Shown: positions 23,716-32,638 of the stretch, piece by piece
Position numbering within the stretch: the first letter of the stretch is position 1
How the letters are laid out: every line of letters begins with the position of its first letter
Assembly: GCA_945861405.1 (NCBI GenBank)
Contig: CAMAUL010000024.1
Location: 1-40,866 of the forward strand
Source: Candidatus Methylobacter oryzae
Lineage (GTDB): Bacteria > Pseudomonadota > Gammaproteobacteria > Methylococcales > Methylomonadaceae
Length of the DNA stretch: 40,866 nucleotides
Direction of reading: 5' to 3'
Position numbers and translations under genes: made by a program
The notes under the pieces: model-generated
What the model saw: only the letters and a program-made list of their open reading frames with translations
Told to the model about the DNA's origin: nothing
The model's database searches: none

Positions 23716-24240
23716 CTAGACAAGGGTGGATATTTTTTGCTGCAATGTTAACAACCCATCAATGTCCTGTCGGCTTCGATAGCGGGCATAATCTTGTTGC
23801 AGTTGCTGATAAGCGGCTCCCGGCAGTCTGGTCTTGATCGACAGCAGCTCTTTATCGATAGTTTTGGACAACGACCGGATATGCTTGCGATTATTCTGCT
23901 TTAACAGGCGTTTTCGGCTCAGTTCATTAAAATATTTTATTTGCTTCGTTTTAAAAAAAAATAGGCGCTTAACCTGATTCTGCCTAGCTTTGGCGAACCA
24001 AAAGCGCCGCTGCACCCGCTGCTTGGCCGAAAAATAATCCAAGACAGAGCAAACGATTATTTTAGCAACGCCCCATAAGCCGACAATGATTAACGCCGCA
24101 AACCCGCTTAGCAGCATGGCCGTTGCCAGCATAGTTAATACGCCCGGCAAACCGGACACGGCTAGCCACAGCAACACTTCCACCAGCAAAAACACCGGCA
24201 ATGCAGCCAGAACCAACAACAGGGAAATTCTAATAATCAA
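23716..24240 (-). CDS. Unknown two-helix membrane protein
   Basis: Encodes 174 residues. Two long hydrophobic segments (about 5-30 and 34-64) are followed by a very basic, helical cytoplasmic part of about 110 residues (RRFWFAKARQNQVKRLFFFK, NRKHIRSLSKTIDKELL). Not assigned to a family. Pairs with the coiled-coil gene immediately downstream. Confidence 0.75.
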   Translation of the reverse strand: MIIRISLLLVLAALPVFLLVEVLLWLAVSGLPGVLTMLATAMLLSGFAALIIVGLWGVAKIIVCSVLDYFSAKQRVQRRFWFAKARQNQVKRLFFFKTKQIKYFNELSRKRLLKQNNRKHIRSLSKTIDKELLSIKTRLPGAAYQQLQQDYARYRSRQDIDGLLTLQQKISTLV

Positions 24241-24312
24241 GACGAAAACCGGAAAGTCAAAAAGACAGTCCGGGTATTGTACTCAAGTTTTTGACAAGGT
24301 TTAACAGAATAA

Positions 24313-25473
24313 CTACAACTGGCTGCCAACGTTTGCCACCTGCTCGTCATAAAGCGCAGCGATTAAATTGGCCTGATAAACCATGCCTATCAAGCGATTC
24401 TCGCTATTCACTATCGGAATTTGCCGAAAGCCTTGGGTCGACATCAGCGCAACAAGATCGACGATATGGGTGGTTTCCGGCAATACGGTAACCGAGGTGG
24501 TCATCATGTGACCGACCGACTCCGGCTTATCGGTCGATACATCCGGCGTACGGCGGATAAAGGCCCGAAACTTGTCCTGAAAACTTTCATAGGGACTCAG
24601 GCTAACGAATTTAAAAAAGTCATTCCAGGTGATGATGCCGATCACCCGTCTGGCCCTGTCGATAACCGGCATGGATTTGAGTTTTTGCTTGTGCATGATG
24701 TTCCAGGCTTCTTCGACATCCGTCCCGTATTCAACCGCCGGAACGTCCCTGACCATAATATCGGCGCAGGTGATATTGCCCTTAAAGCGCTTAAAACTGT
24801 GCGCTTCCGCATCGGTCAGCAGTTTACGCAGATCTCCGGGCGAGACATCCATAAACGTATCCATGTTTTGCAGCGCCAGCTTTAAATCCTGATCCGAAAT
24901 GCCGGTTTGCTGGGTCGGTTTAACAATGGAGTTTTTATCGCCGGGCGTGATGGGATAGTCATGCCGCAACAACCAACGGTTAATGGCTACCGCCATGACC
25001 AGCATGATGATCACATTTAAGCCCACCGGCATCAGCACAAAGCCATATCCCAGAGAGCTGATGGGATCGCCAGCCAGAATAGGTGCCATGGCCGTCGCGG
25101 CACCTGGAGGATGCAGGCAACGCAGCAACAGCATGGCCAAAATACTGCCGCCAACGGCACAGGCCGAGGCGATAGCCGTATCGGCAAACCACTGGACACA
25201 AGCGACGCCGATAATAGCGGATACCAATTGTCCGCCAACAAATGGCCAGGGTTGCGCCAACGGGCTGTGAGGAATGATAAACAGGATAACCGCAGAAGCG
25301 CCCATTGAGGCAACCAGAATCGGATAAGCGGCGGCTATGCTTAATTGCTGCGTCACTAATGCCACAATCAAAATGGCGCTGAAACTGGCGATAACCGAGA
25401 GGAACTTGCCCTTAAGGCTTAAGTTTACCGGATCAACGATAACGAAACGGATAAACTGGCTGATATTCATCAT
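24313..25473 (-). CDS. HPP family membrane protein with two CBS domains
   Basis: A 386-residue inner-membrane protein. The first 170 residues hold four or five membrane segments and the family signature LRCLHPPGAATA. The C-terminal half holds a pair of CBS domains (about 235-285 TCADIMVRDVPAVEYGTDVE and 315-375 MTTSVTVLPETTHIVDLVAL), which in other proteins sense adenine nucleotides. HPP proteins have been linked to nitrite transport in chloroplasts and cyanobacteria; the substrate here is not shown. It is divergent from apt, which acts on adenine, but no functional link is proven. Confidence 0.9.
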   Translation of the reverse strand: MMNISQFIRFVIVDPVNLSLKGKFLSVIASFSAILIVALVTQQLSIAAAYPILVASMGASAVILFIIPHSPLAQPWPFVGGQLVSAIIGVACVQWFADTAIASACAVGGSILAMLLLRCLHPPGAATAMAPILAGDPISSLGYGFVLMPVGLNVIIMLVMAVAINRWLLRHDYPITPGDKNSIVKPTQQTGISDQDLKLALQNMDTFMDVSPGDLRKLLTDAEAHSFKRFKGNITCADIMVRDVPAVEYGTDVEEAWNIMHKQKLKSMPVIDRARRVIGIITWNDFFKFVSLSPYESFQDKFRAFIRRTPDVSTDKPESVGHMMTTSVTVLPETTHIVDLVALMSTQGFRQIPIVNSENRLIGMVYQANLIAALYDEQVANVGSQL

Positions 25474-25729
25474 TAGCTTGAACTACCCCTCTTGCAATAT
25501 TAAGGGTGTCACACCCCGAAGCTGACACCAAGTATAGAGCAATCGAACTGATATCCCATGATTCAAGAGCCAAATAGAGCAGTTAAAATCAATCACTTTA
25601 CCCAGCCGACATTTATACGTTAAAACTAAAACAACCGATCAATTATTCTGCTACCTTATTAATGCTAAAATTAAACAGTATCAAAACCGTTTAGCCTAAC
25701 CTTAGATTCCTACCTATAAAAACAATATA

Positions 25730-26245
25730 ATGAATAGATTAAGAGATAAAATCCGCGACATTCCCGACTTCCCAAAGCCCGGCATTATCTTCAAAGACAT
25801 TACGCCGCTGGTAAAAGATCCGGCCACGTTGAGGCTCGCCGTCCATCAATTGCTACAGCCTTTTTTAGGCAGGAATATTACCGTCGTTGCCGGTATGGAA
25901 GCGCGGGGATTTATTTTCGGCTCGCTAGTCGCCTGGGAATTGGGGCTTCCATTTGTACCGTTGAGAAAGCCGGGGAAACTGCCTTACGATGTGCAAAGTG
26001 TATCGTATGACCTTGAATACGGCTCGGCCTCACTGGAAGCGCATATTGATGCCTTCGATGCGAATGATCGTGTGTTATTGATTGATGATCTGCTGGCTAC
26101 CGGTGGAACGGCAAAAGCAAGCTGCGAATTAGTCGAACAACTGGGGGCAAAAGTCGAGGCTTGTGCCTTTGTCGTGGAGCTGGATTTTCTGGGAGGAAGG
26201 GAAAAGCTTGGGAATTACGAGGTGCATTCTTTATTGCATTATTAA
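25730..26245 (+). CDS. apt: Adenine phosphoribosyltransferase
   Basis: Encodes 171 residues, the usual size. It converts adenine and PRPP to AMP in purine salvage. The PRPP-binding motif is VLLIDDLLATGGTA (about 120-133). MEARGFIFGSLVAWELG and FVPLRKPGKLPY are further family landmarks. It could recycle adenine released from adenosylhopane processing in this cell, since HpnG (in this window) frees adenine from adenosylhopane. That link is an inference from chemistry and neighbourhood. Its 3' end faces the mlaA-like gene with 21 bases between. Confidence 0.97.
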   Translation: MNRLRDKIRDIPDFPKPGIIFKDITPLVKDPATLRLAVHQLLQPFLGRNITVVAGMEARGFIFGSLVAWELGLPFVPLRKPGKLPYDVQSVSYDLEYGSASLEAHIDAFDANDRVLLIDDLLATGGTAKASCELVEQLGAKVEACAFVVELDFLGGREKLGNYEVHSLLHY

Positions 26246-26266
26246 CTGAGGTTCAAGGTGAAAGGT

Positions 26267-27256
26267 TCATCTCCGTCTTTTTGATTTTTTCAATTTATCC
26301 ACTTTACTACCGGCTTCTTCAAACGACTTGGCAGTCTCATCGAAGGATTGAGCGACGCTGCTGAATGAATGAGAGGCCTGCTCAATCTCTTTAGTCTGCG
26401 CATCCAGGCGCAGAGCAAAACCCGGCTTGTTGCTTGCATTGGCATCATTAGCCGAACCTTGTTTGGCAGCGCTATCTTTATCACCCTCAGATAACTCCTC
26501 TTCAAGATCATCCACATCCAAAGACGCCTCCGATTTACCGTCCGTAGCCAGATTATTACGCCATTGCAAAAAGGATTCACGGGTAAATACGTAAGGGTCT
26601 AATGCGGCTTCATCGATAAATTTCAAAGCACCTTCCGCACTGGCCCGCGCATTCAGCATCGACAACAGCTGCACCGGCATGCCAATATAACTGACCGGAT
26701 TTGCCGCCGTATCAAATGCCGCGCCCGGAATACCTCTCGCGGTAGATGGCCCCAAAATAGGCAGCACCAGATAAGAACCTGGGGGTACTCCCCATACCGC
26801 CAAGGTCTGATCAAAATCTTCTTCATTTTGTTCCAAGCCTACATGCTTGGCTACATCAAACAGACCTCCCACACCGGCTGTTGAATTAATCGCAAAACGT
26901 CCGGTATCTTCAGCGCTTTGTGCAAATTTAGCCTGCAAAACATCATTGATAACCACATTGACGTTTTTCAGGTTATTAAAGAAGTTAAACACGCCCGTTT
27001 GCATGAACTGCGGGGTTATCCATTTGTAAGCATTTGAAATAGGCTCGGCTACATAATTGTCAACTTTATCGTTAAAGCCAAACATTTTCCTATTAAAGTT
27101 TTCGTAAGGATCAGTCTTGCTCGCTACCGTTTGTGGCTCAACATCACCTGTCGTTGCGCAGCCGTTTAAAGTCAGGGCAACTCCGATCAGCATGCCTAAG
27201 AATACATATTGCATTTTAACGCTACGATTGCCATTGCTGGGTCTATTCATTGGCAT
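26267..27256 (-). CDS. mlaA: MlaA/VacJ family lipoprotein
   Basis: Encodes 329 residues. The signal peptide has a lipobox (LTLNGC). The MlaA domain spans about 45-240: DPYENFNRKMFGFNDKVD, the inserted VNVVINDVLQ region, WGVPPGSYLVLPILGP and TAANPVSYIG. MlaA sits in the outer membrane and extracts misplaced phospholipid, passing it to MlaC. A C-terminal extension of about 90 residues is acidic and then helical and heptad-like (IEQASHSFSSVAQSFDETAK), which is not part of E. coli MlaA. It starts 5 bases after the hpnM stop codon. In hopanoid clusters these Mla-like genes are thought to help move hopanoids or keep lipid asymmetry. Confidence 0.93.
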   Translation of the reverse strand: MPMNRPSNGNRSVKMQYVFLGMLIGVALTLNGCATTGDVEPQTVASKTDPYENFNRKMFGFNDKVDNYVAEPISNAYKWITPQFMQTGVFNFFNNLKNVNVVINDVLQAKFAQSAEDTGRFAINSTAGVGGLFDVAKHVGLEQNEEDFDQTLAVWGVPPGSYLVLPILGPSTARGIPGAAFDTAANPVSYIGMPVQLLSMLNARASAEGALKFIDEAALDPYVFTRESFLQWRNNLATDGKSEASLDVDDLEEELSEGDKDSAAKQGSANDANASNKPGFALRLDAQTKEIEQASHSFSSVAQSFDETAKSFEEAGSKVDKLKKSKRRR

Positions 27257-27261
27257 AAAAC

Positions 27262-27879
27262 CTACTGTTTTGAATAATTATCAATTTTTTCGTTAATCTT
27301 GGTTATTAAGGCATCAAAACCTTCACGCTGTAAAATAGTGGTATATTCCGATCTTTTCAAGGCCAGATCGCTTACGCCATTGGCGATAATATTAATGATG
27401 CGCCAGCTATTGCCCTTTTCTTTGAGCATGTAGTCGAATTTAACGGGTTTGTCACCTGGAATAACAAAATGAGAATGCACAACTACACCGCCTCTTGCCG
27501 TTTCTTCTTCCGAATCGAATACGAATGACTCCCCAGAGTAATCTTTGAAGTTGTGGGCATAAGACGCGATACTCAGTCGGCTAAAGACATCAACCAGCTT
27601 TTGTTGCTGTTCCTCAGATAACTTCTCCCATTCCTTGCCGACCACAATGCGGGCTATTTTTGTTAGCTCATGGCTGTTGGAAACAGGATCTTTTAGTTTT
27701 TCATACCTTCCTGCATAGCCCGATTTCTTGCCGTCTTTCATTACGGCGATCAGGTCGGCCTGAAATTTTTCCACGACCTGTCTTGCGGTTGCTCCGCCTT
27801 CATCAGCAGCAAAAGCATTCATCGTCCCGAACAAAAGCAACATGAAAGCAATAGCCAACTTTACATTTTTTAAAACCAT
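27262..27879 (-). CDS. hpnM: MlaC/Ttg2D family periplasmic lipid carrier (HpnM)
   Basis: Encodes 205 residues. A cleavable signal peptide (ending NAFAADEG) precedes an MlaC-type domain (ARQVVEKFQADLIAVMKDGK, KDYSGESFVFDSEEE, WRIINIIANGVSDLALKRSE). In hopanoid producers this family is named HpnM. It probably ferries a lipid through the periplasm and hands it to or takes it from the MlaA-like lipoprotein encoded next. No MlaFEDB transporter is in the window. Confidence 0.9.
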   Translation of the reverse strand: MVLKNVKLAIAFMLLLFGTMNAFAADEGGATARQVVEKFQADLIAVMKDGKKSGYAGRYEKLKDPVSNSHELTKIARIVVGKEWEKLSEEQQQKLVDVFSRLSIASYAHNFKDYSGESFVFDSEEETARGGVVVHSHFVIPGDKPVKFDYMLKEKGNSWRIINIIANGVSDLALKRSEYTTILQREGFDALITKINEKIDNYSKQ

Positions 27880-27937
27880 AATTAAAAAACCTCGTAATTT
27901 AAATCAGGTACAAGGTAAAAAAACATTACCCCTTATG

Positions 27938-27965
27938 CCTTGAACCTTGAACCTTGAACCTTGAA
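27938..27965. repeat. Four tandem CCTTGAA units
   Basis: CCTTGAA occurs four times in a row, ending one base before the hpnH stop codon complement. The gap to hpnM is otherwise plain. It may vary in copy number between strains by slippage. Confidence 0.8.
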
Positions 27966-27966
27966 C

Positions 27967-29076
27967 CTAATCAACAATCTCTACTCTCACAGGAATTCCT
28001 GCAATGGTTGATGGCAGCGCTTCTGATGCATATTCAGGGGCAGCCTCAGGCACCATTGCACCCTCGGTTTTTGGGCCTCTGATGGATGTCCACAAGCCCT
28101 TCAACGGATGACTTAACATATCTTCAACAGCCGTCGCTTCATAACCGCAATGCGCCATGCAGCTTGCGCATTTAGGATTATTAACCGTGCCGTATTTATC
28201 CCAGGGCGTAGTATCCAGCAGCTCCTGGAAGCTGGAGACATACCCTTCATCAGCCAGCAAATAACAAGGTTTTTGCCAGCCGAACACGTTACGGGTCGGG
28301 TTGCCCCAGGGCGTACAATCATAGTTTTGGTTGCCTGCCAGAAAATCAAGATAGAGCGATGAATGATTTAATTTCCAGTTGCGGTTTTTTCCGATTTTGA
28401 AAATACCCCGGAATAAATCCTTAACATCACTACCCTTAATAAATACATCCTGCTGGGGCGCACGCTCGTAACTAAAACCAGGGGCAATGGTCACGCCCTC
28501 AACACCTAGCTCCATCGCATAATCAAGGAAGTCGGCAACTTCCTGAGCCTGTTCGCCCTGAAACAGGGTGCAATTTACAGTGACCCTGAAGCCCTTTGCC
28601 AGCGCCAACTTTATGGCTTCAACCGCCCGCTCAAAAACACCTTCCTGACAGACGGAGGTGTCATGTCTTTCATGCATACCATCCAAATGAATTGAAAAGG
28701 TCAGGTAAGGGGAGGGTTTGTAGTCATCAATTCTCTTTTTCAACAACAGCGCATTGGTACACAAGTAAACAAACTTCTTCCGCGCAATAATACCAGCAAC
28801 GATTTGCGGCATCTCTTTATGGATAAGCGGCTCTCCACCCGGAATCGACACCATGGGCGCATCGCATTCGTCCACCGCCTGCATGCATTCTTCAAATGAA
28901 AGGCGCTGGTCGAGAATATCATCAGAGTAATCGATTTTACCGCAGCCTGCACAGGCCAAGTTGCAACGAAACAAAGGCTCCAGCATCAGCACCAAAGGAT
29001 ACTTCTTGACCCCTTTCAACTTTTGCTTAATCAAATAACTACCTACAGTCAACTGCTGACGTAAAGGAACTCCCAC
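27967..29076 (-). CDS. hpnH: Adenosyl-hopanoid synthase HpnH (radical SAM)
   Basis: A 369-residue radical SAM enzyme that joins the adenosyl group to diploptene, giving adenosylhopane, the first step of side-chain extension. The cluster motif is CNLACAGC (CX3CX2C), in the family phrase LEPLFRCNLACAGCGKIDYS; SIPGGEPLIH follows. The C-terminal part with GWQKPCYLLADEGY and KCASCMAHCGYE fits DUF3463. The start is taken as GTG at 29076 because GGAGG lies 8 bases upstream and HpnH proteins usually begin just before VPL-QQ; a TTG at 29091 is a poorer choice. Divergent from the squalene synthase gene across about 490 bases. Confidence 0.96.
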   Translation of the reverse strand: MGVPLRQQLTVGSYLIKQKLKGVKKYPLVLMLEPLFRCNLACAGCGKIDYSDDILDQRLSFEECMQAVDECDAPMVSIPGGEPLIHKEMPQIVAGIIARKKFVYLCTNALLLKKRIDDYKPSPYLTFSIHLDGMHERHDTSVCQEGVFERAVEAIKLALAKGFRVTVNCTLFQGEQAQEVADFLDYAMELGVEGVTIAPGFSYERAPQQDVFIKGSDVKDLFRGIFKIGKNRNWKLNHSSLYLDFLAGNQNYDCTPWGNPTRNVFGWQKPCYLLADEGYVSSFQELLDTTPWDKYGTVNNPKCASCMAHCGYEATAVEDMLSHPLKGLWTSIRGPKTEGAMVPEAAPEYASEALPSTIAGIPVRVEIVD

Positions 29077-29570
29077 GAGCAAACCCTCCAAAAAACTTCA
29101 AAAAACTTGATGACGCCCACACAAAATGACCGCCTTGAAAACCGCATACTACAAAAAACAACCCTATATCGACAAAATACTGTACCAATAAAACAACAAG
29201 CGGACAAGATTCACTAGCCTCCAACCATCTACTGCTTTTTAGTGCCGAAAGCTAATGCTTATTAACAAGCCTAATTATATAATACAATCGCTTATCTATT
29301 GTTGACTAGAATACTATCTTTTTGCTGTAGACTCCAGTTTTATAGCATGTATAGGTAATCACCTACGCGAAGCACAACTTCGCGCCGAGCGCCAAAACAC
29401 GCAATAAATATAAATAACTAATTGTTTTTTAAAAAAATATTTTTTAAAAAACAATTATCACGTGTGCATATTTGCAACAAAACAACATTGCTTTGCAAAA
29501 TACCAACAAACAGTCTATTATTGCCATCTACTAACTTGAATTAACCTTGCAGGTCGACATCAAAAATACC
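29077..29570. other. AT-rich divergent control region of the hopanoid genes
   Basis: No gene is seen. It holds a CGCGAAG/CTTCGCG hairpin (29366-29384), the 39-bp AT palindrome (29419-29457), and a weak TTGACT at 29302 with a possible TGTAGA 18 bases later facing sqs. The promoters of hpnH (minus) and sqs (plus) must lie here. No GTNCG-N4-CGNAC site was seen. Confidence 0.6.
29419..29457. repeat. 39-bp AT palindrome
   Basis: The 18-base arms 29419-29436 and 29440-29457 are perfect reverse complements with a 3-base spacer ATA. Each arm is TAATTG followed by six T and six A. It lies about 115 bases before the sqs start codon. Possible operator, DNA bend or transcription pause. Confidence 0.85.
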
Positions 29571-30671
29571 ATGAGTGAAACTCAAATATCTCTGGATAAC
29601 CCAAAATCACTCAGCAAATGTTCTGATGATGAATTTCAGGCGCTCTTACTTGAAGGCGTCTCCAGAACATTTGCGCTGACCATTCCTCAGCTGCCGGAAA
29701 AGCTTTACGGCGCAGTGGCTAACGCCTATTTGTTATGCCGCATTGTCGACACCATAGAAGATGAGGTTTCACTATCTCCCGAACAAAAAAAATATTTTTG
29801 CTCCGAGTTTATTCATATCGTAAAAACCGGCGCAAATTCAGAGCCGTTTGCCGTAGAACTTGCTCCATTGCTTTCCGAGCAAACCATTCCCGCCGAACAC
29901 ACCTTAATACATGTATTGCCCCGGGTTATTCAAATCACCCATAAATTTGACCCCGATCAAATTGAGGCGCTGGCTTCCTGCGTTGAAACTATGGCTGCTG
30001 GCATGCCGATCTTCCAAGCTCAGGATCTTCATGGCGGTCTCGAGACACTTGCCGATATGGACAGATACTGCTATTACGTCGCCGGTTGCGTCGGAGAAAT
30101 GCTGGCCAAGCTTTTTTGCCATTACTCACCGGAAATTGCCCAACACAAGGACGAATTGCTTAAGTTATCGGTATCTTTTGGTCAGGGACTGCAAATGACC
30201 AATATATTAAAAGACATCTGGGATGATGCCGGTCGCGGCGTTTGCTGGTTACCGCAGGATATTTTTACGGAAACTGGATTTGATCTTAAAAAGCTGACCC
30301 CTGAAACCCATTCAGAAAACTTTAGCTTAGGTCTGGAACACTTAATCGGCATTGCGCATGAGCATTTGCATAACGCGCTGAAATACACGCTGCTGCTTCC
30401 TAGCCATGAAACCGGCATCCGTAATTTCTGCCTTTGGGCATTGGGCATGGCCGTTTTAACCTTGAAAAAAATCAAACAAAATCTGGATTTCAATCATTCC
30501 GATCAAGTCAAAATCACTCGCAACAGCGTTAAAGCGACTATTTTTGCGACCCGATTAACGGGTCGTAGCAACACCCTGCTTAGCTTACTTTTTAACGTGA
30601 CAAGTCGTGAGCTCAAAACGCCCGACTGGACATATTCAACACCATCCTCAAAAGCCAACATAAAACTTTAA
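29571..30671 (+). CDS. sqs: Squalene synthase (farnesyl-diphosphate farnesyltransferase)
   Basis: Encodes 366 residues. It condenses two farnesyl diphosphates into squalene, feeding the cyclase encoded next. The two Asp-rich substrate motifs are intact: DTIED (about 60-64) and DIWDD (about 215-219), along with VSRTFALTIPQLP and MTNILKDIWDD. As a single squalene synthase next to shc it differs from the HpnC-HpnD-HpnE three-enzyme route; no hpnC, hpnD or hpnE is in the window. The ATG at 29571 is chosen over a TTG at 29547. It lies 11 bases before shc. Confidence 0.9.
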   Translation: MSETQISLDNPKSLSKCSDDEFQALLLEGVSRTFALTIPQLPEKLYGAVANAYLLCRIVDTIEDEVSLSPEQKKYFCSEFIHIVKTGANSEPFAVELAPLLSEQTIPAEHTLIHVLPRVIQITHKFDPDQIEALASCVETMAAGMPIFQAQDLHGGLETLADMDRYCYYVAGCVGEMLAKLFCHYSPEIAQHKDELLKLSVSFGQGLQMTNILKDIWDDAGRGVCWLPQDIFTETGFDLKKLTPETHSENFSLGLEHLIGIAHEHLHNALKYTLLLPSHETGIRNFCLWALGMAVLTLKKIKQNLDFNHSDQVKITRNSVKATIFATRLTGRSNTLLSLLFNVTSRELKTPDWTYSTPSSKANIKL

Positions 30672-30682
30672 GGACGTAACCT

Positions 30683-32638
30683 ATGTTTAACGAAGCCAAT
30701 TCAGAGATCAACATCAACACTATTTCGAACTCATCGAATACTGCCAACAACTTTGACCACAATCTCAAGCTAGCCATTAACAAAGCGCAAGAGAAATTAT
30801 TAAGCCTGCAAGACAAGGACGGCTACTGGGTATTCGAACTGGAAGCAGACTGCACGATCCCGTCAGAGTACATCATGATGATGCACTACATCGGCGAAAT
30901 AGATGAATCACTACAGGCCAAAATTGCCAATTACCTAAGACCCCGCCAATCCGAAGACGGCAGCTACCCGTTGTTTACCGGCGGAGAGGGCGACCTTAGT
31001 TGCAGCGTCAAGGTCTATTACGCGTTAAAAATGGCCGGAGATGCTATCGACTCACCGCACATGACCCGCTTAAGAAATTACATCCTCAGTCAGGGCGGCG
31101 CGGCAAAAGCCAATGTGTTTACCCGCATTGCGCTGGCAACATTCGAGCAATTGCCTTGGCGCGGCGTTCCGTATATCCCTGTCGAAATCATGCTGTTTCC
31201 GAGCTGGTTTCCATTCCATTTGGACAAAGTATCCTACTGGTCAAGAACCGTTATGGTGCCGCTGTTTATTCTTTGCACCTTAAAGGCGACGGCAAAAAAC
31301 CCTAACAACATTAATATACTGGAGCTTTTCGTCACCCATCCCGACGAAGAAAAGCATTACTTTCCTGAAAGAACCCTGTTAAATAAAATCTTTTTAGGTC
31401 TGGATAAATTGGGCTTGGCTACCCGCCCGTTAATCCCGAAAAAAGCGCATGAACTGGCTATCGAAAAAGCCAAAAACTGGTTTATTGAACGCCTGAACGG
31501 CGAAGACGGCCTGGGCGGAATCTTCCCTGCCATGGTCGGCGCTTATGAAGCCATGCTGTTGCTGGGCATGCCGAAAGATCATCCGCATGTCGTCACCGCA
31601 CGCAAAGCCATCGACAAATTACTGGTCATCAATGAGCATGACGCCTACTGCCAGCCCTGCTTGTCCCCGGTTTGGGATACTGCACTTGCCGCGCTAGCGC
31701 TACAAGAATCCGACAAAACCGGTAACAGCAAAAGTCTGACTCGCGCCTACGATTGGCTTAAAAGCAAACAGTTGTCTGATGAACCAGGAGATTGGCGAAT
31801 CATCAAGCCTGATTTAGCAGGCGGCGGCTGGGCATTTCAATTTGAAAACCCGCATTATCCCGATGTTGACGATACGGCGGTTGTGGCCTTTGCGATGGCC
31901 GAGTCGAACTTGCCCCATCTGGATGAATCGATCCATCGGGCAACCCGCTGGATAGTCGGCATGCAGTCTAAAAACGGCGGTTACGGTGCGTTTGATGTTG
32001 ATAATACCTGTTATTACCTGAATGAAATTCCTTTTGCCGATCACGGTGCGTTATTAGATCCGCCTACTTCCGATGTCAGTGCACGTTGCGCTATGCTGAT
32101 GGCCAGAGTGGCTCAGGATCATGCCGAATACCTGCCAGCATTAGAACGCACTATCGAATACATTCGTAGCGAACAGGAACAGGACGGTTCGTGGTTTGGC
32201 CGCTGGGGCACCAACTACATCTACGGCACATGGTCGGCATTGCTTGGACTGGAGCAAACCGGCCTGCCTAAAAGCGATCCGATGTACACTAAAGCCGCTA
32301 CATGGCTAAAAAGCGTCCAACGCGGCGATGGCGGCTGGGGTGAAGACAACTACAGCTATCACGATGTAAGCCATAGCGGAAAATATCATTTCAGCACTGC
32401 ATTTCAAACGGCTTGGGCTGTTTTGGCGCTGATGGCGGCCGGTGAAGCTCACAGCCCCGAAGTGAAAGCGGGTATCGATTTCATCTTGCGCAACCAGCAA
32501 GCTGACGGCGTATGGAATGACGAGTGCTTTACCGCTCCCGGCTTTCCTAAAGTGTTCTATCTTAAATACCACGGTTACGACAAGTTCTTCCCGCTTTGGG
32601 CCTTGGCTCGCTACCGTAACGAACTCCTCAGCAAGTGA
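30683..32638 (+). CDS. shc: Squalene-hopene cyclase
   Basis: A 651-residue monotopic membrane enzyme that cyclises squalene to hopene/diplopterol. The catalytic Asp motif is DVDDT (residues 394-398). QW-type repeats are spread along the chain (QDKDGYWVFE, QSKNGGYGAFD, QEQDGSWFGRW, QRGDGGWGED, QQADGVWND). Length is typical. AGGA precedes the start by 8 bases. Its stop codon overlaps the GTG start of hpnG by four bases, so the two are translationally coupled. Confidence 0.98.
   Translation: MFNEANSEININTISNSSNTANNFDHNLKLAINKAQEKLLSLQDKDGYWVFELEADCTIPSEYIMMMHYIGEIDESLQAKIANYLRPRQSEDGSYPLFTGGEGDLSCSVKVYYALKMAGDAIDSPHMTRLRNYILSQGGAAKANVFTRIALATFEQLPWRGVPYIPVEIMLFPSWFPFHLDKVSYWSRTVMVPLFILCTLKATAKNPNNINILELFVTHPDEEKHYFPERTLLNKIFLGLDKLGLATRPLIPKKAHELAIEKAKNWFIERLNGEDGLGGIFPAMVGAYEAMLLLGMPKDHPHVVTARKAIDKLLVINEHDAYCQPCLSPVWDTALAALALQESDKTGNSKSLTRAYDWLKSKQLSDEPGDWRIIKPDLAGGGWAFQFENPHYPDVDDTAVVAFAMAESNLPHLDESIHRATRWIVGMQSKNGGYGAFDVDNTCYYLNEIPFADHGALLDPPTSDVSARCAMLMARVAQDHAEYLPALERTIEYIRSEQEQDGSWFGRWGTNYIYGTWSALLGLEQTGLPKSDPMYTKAATWLKSVQRGDGGWGEDNYSYHDVSHSGKYHFSTAFQTAWAVLALMAAGEAHSPEVKAGIDFILRNQQADGVWNDECFTAPGFPKVFYLKYHGYDKFFPLWALARYRNELLSK

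Noticed and set aside
25505..25529. GGTGTCA/TGACACC hairpin upstream of the HPP-CBS gene as a riboswitch
   Set aside because: Only a 7-bp stem with no conserved aptamer features; could be an operator or chance.
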